Positions 62,823-64,000 of a DNA stretch of 64,000 nucleotides are shown here, in pieces. Origin of the DNA: Marinitenerispora sediminis. GTDB taxonomy: Bacteria; Actinomycetota; Actinomycetes; Streptosporangiales; Streptosporangiaceae. The stretch is from assembly GCF_003336425.1 (NCBI RefSeq), contig NZ_QEIO01000001.1, positions 1 to 64,000 of the forward strand. Direction: 5' to 3'. A program made the translations under genes and the position numbers. The first letter of the stretch is position 1. Each line of letters begins with the position of its first letter. Below the pieces are notes generated by a model that was not told where the DNA came from, did no database searches, and saw nothing but the letters and a program-made list of their open reading frames with translations.

Positions 62823-64000
62823 TCAGCCCCGTTCGAGCGCGGTGCCGAGGAGGCCGAGCGGCGGGGAGCCCAGGTCGAGCATCGCCGTGTGGAAGCGCTT
62901 GAGGGTGAAGTCGGCCCCCCAGCGGGCGCGCGCCCGCTCGCGTAGGTCCAGGATCTCCAGCTTGCCCCATGTGTAGCAGCCGTAGGTGGGGTCGTGGGCG
63001 GCGCGCTCGGCCTCGGCGAGCGCGGCCGGACCGGCCAGGTGGGTGTCGGCGGTGAACCGGCGCGCGGACTCCTCGACCGTCATGGCGCCCGTGTGCACGC
63101 CGATCGCGGACGCCAGGCGGGTGACGCGGATGAGCGCCTCCAGCCAGGTCCCGATCTCCAGGTGGGCGGCGGTGATGCCGCTGTCGGCGAACGCGCGGGC
63201 GGCGGCTTGGGCGAATCCCTCCTCCAGGCACATCTCCTCGGCGTAGTGCGCCCACCCCTCGGCGAACGACATGGAGAACAGGGTCCGCCGCACCTGCCCG
63301 GGGGCGCGGCGCAGCGCTCTTCCGTGCGAGAAGTGGCCGGGGGCGACCTCGTGCACGGTGATCCCCGGCAGCGTGGTGGAGCTGAACATCTCCAGCCACT
63401 CGGCCGACTCCTGGGCGCTCCAGGCGGGATCGGGCGGAGTGACGTAGTAGTAGGTCGGGCCGTCGGGCTCCGCGGGCGCCGACCAGCTGAGCATGGCGGT
63501 GGCCCAGCGCCGGGAGGCGGGCGAGGTGGTGACGACGCACTCGCCATCGTGGTAGGGGACGAGGTCGCGCTCCCGGGTGAAGGCGATGGCGTACTCCGTC
63601 CACGCCCGTGCGGCCTCCAGGACGCCAGCGGCGTCGGGGTGGTCGCGCACGAGTGAACGTGCCACGTCGAGCGGGGCGCGGTCGGGGTCGATCCGGGCCG
63701 CCGACTCGGCGAGCAACGCCATGAGGCGGTCCCGCTCGGCGTCGGCGCGCTCGGCGAGTCTGCCGAGGTCGACCTCGGCGGCCTCGGAGGTGGCCATGAG
63801 CCGGGCGAGCGCGCTGCCGCCCAGCGCGGCGCTGGGGTCGCCCTCGGCCGCGGCGCGTTCCAGGTGGGCGACGAGCCGCCGGTGCGCGGCCAGTGCCGGC
63901 TCCCGCACGCCTTCCCCGACGTCGGCCGGCACGGCCTCGGCCAGTCCGCGCGCGCCAGCCAGCAGGGCGGTGGCCACGGGCGCGCTCACGCGGTCGAGCG
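62823..64000 (-). CDS. DUF885 family protein (metal-peptidase-like), 5' end outside window
   Basis: At least 392 aa; the frame stays open at the right edge, so the N-terminus is missing. Family members are about 550 aa. ITVHEVAPGHFSHGRAL contains HExxPGH, a HExxH-like zinc motif, and SFAEGWAHYAEEMCLEEGF supplies the downstream Glu/His. TYYYVTPPDP and YGCYTWGKLEILDLRERA are typical DUF885. Probable secreted or cytoplasmic peptidase; substrate unknown. The GTG at 63989 is an unlikely start. Confidence 0.88.
   Translation of the reverse strand, partial: LDRVSAPVATALLAGARGLAEAVPADVGEGVREPALAAHRRLVAHLERAAAEGDPSAALGGSALARLMATSEAAEVDLGRLAERADAERDRLMALLAESAARIDPDRAPLDVARSLVRDHPDAAGVLEAARAWTEYAIAFTRERDLVPYHDGECVVTTSPASRRWATAMLSWSAPAEPDGPTYYYVTPPDPAWSAQESAEWLEMFSSTTLPGITVHEVAPGHFSHGRALRRAPGQVRRTLFSMSFAEGWAHYAEEMCLEEGFAQAAARAFADSGITAAHLEIGTWLEALIRVTRLASAIGVHTGAMTVEESARRFTADTHLAGPAALAEAERAAHDPTYGCYTWGKLEILDLRERARARWGADFTLKRFHTAMLDLGSPPLGLLGTALERG

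Overview
The window is about 70% G+C and reads as a filamentous actinomycete chromosome segment. It carries BldC-like, SARP/AfsR, BTAD and STAND regulators, many GTG/TTG starts, GTGA/ATGA translational overlaps and several leaderless-looking promoters. A guanidine-III riboswitch close to the Thermobifida fusca sequence as I remember it, and the general gene content, suggest a Nocardiopsaceae-type organism. That placement is inference; no rRNA or ribosomal marker is present.

Region 1 (1-12.7 kb) is a complete type I-E CRISPR-Cas locus. The minus-strand operon runs cas3, cse1, cse2, cas7, cas5, cas6e, cas1, cas2. Two arrays flank it. Array 1 (about 26 repeats) follows cas2 and is read leftward. 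Array 2 (about 25 repeats plus a stub) starts upstream of cas3 and is read rightward. Their repeats share the 24-nt 3' part but differ in the first five bases, and their leaders share a homologous end. Array 2 contains one 41-nt chimeric spacer.

Region 2 (12.8-19.7 kb) is a sulfonate/organosulfur-type locus: an SsuABC-like transporter, an IclR regulator, an LLM flavin monooxygenase, a cupin, a DsbA-like protein and a flavin reductase. A nearly identical 23-31 bp element occurs in both divergent intergenic regions and is probably the operator of one regulon. Region 3 (19.7-24.3 kb) has a small protein followed by a zeta-toxin-like kinase, a histidine phosphatase, a decayed gene with a 17-bp tandem duplication, and a glycosyltransferase-like gene with an in-gene (GGAACAG)11 tract, a possible phase-variation switch. 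Region 4 (24.3-33 kb) holds a STAND/TPR regulator, a sodium:solute symporter, an argininosuccinate-lyase homologue with a divergent RpiR regulator, scars of a TetR and an MFS gene, and a guanidine-III riboswitch driving a paired SMR exporter.

Region 5 (33-49 kb) looks like accreted mobile DNA ending at a tRNA-Lys gene. Three remnants of tyrosine-integrase 3' ends separate cargo blocks: a pair of membrane Ser/Thr kinases; a type I restriction ruin in which hsdR is fused by deletion to the tail of hsdM, plus a HEPN protein; a Nudix/XRE-TPR pair; small genes with a frameshifted BldC-like protein; and an operon of a left-handed beta-helix protein, a MurA paralogue with Asp instead of the fosfomycin-reactive Cys, and a penicillin-binding/beta-lactamase-fold hydrolase. 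A second tRNA-Lys copy lies 3.6 kb away across a secreted LTD-domain nuclease.

Region 6 (53-62.2 kb) is a PTS-independent amino-sugar / N-acetylmuramic acid recycling locus: BadF-type sugar kinase, SARP regulator with a broken P-loop, MurR-like regulator, MurQ etherase and a three-gene sugar ABC importer. The window ends inside a DUF885 gene. Several genes carry single-base indels in or near homopolymers, so read-level checking is needed before they are treated as real pseudogenes.
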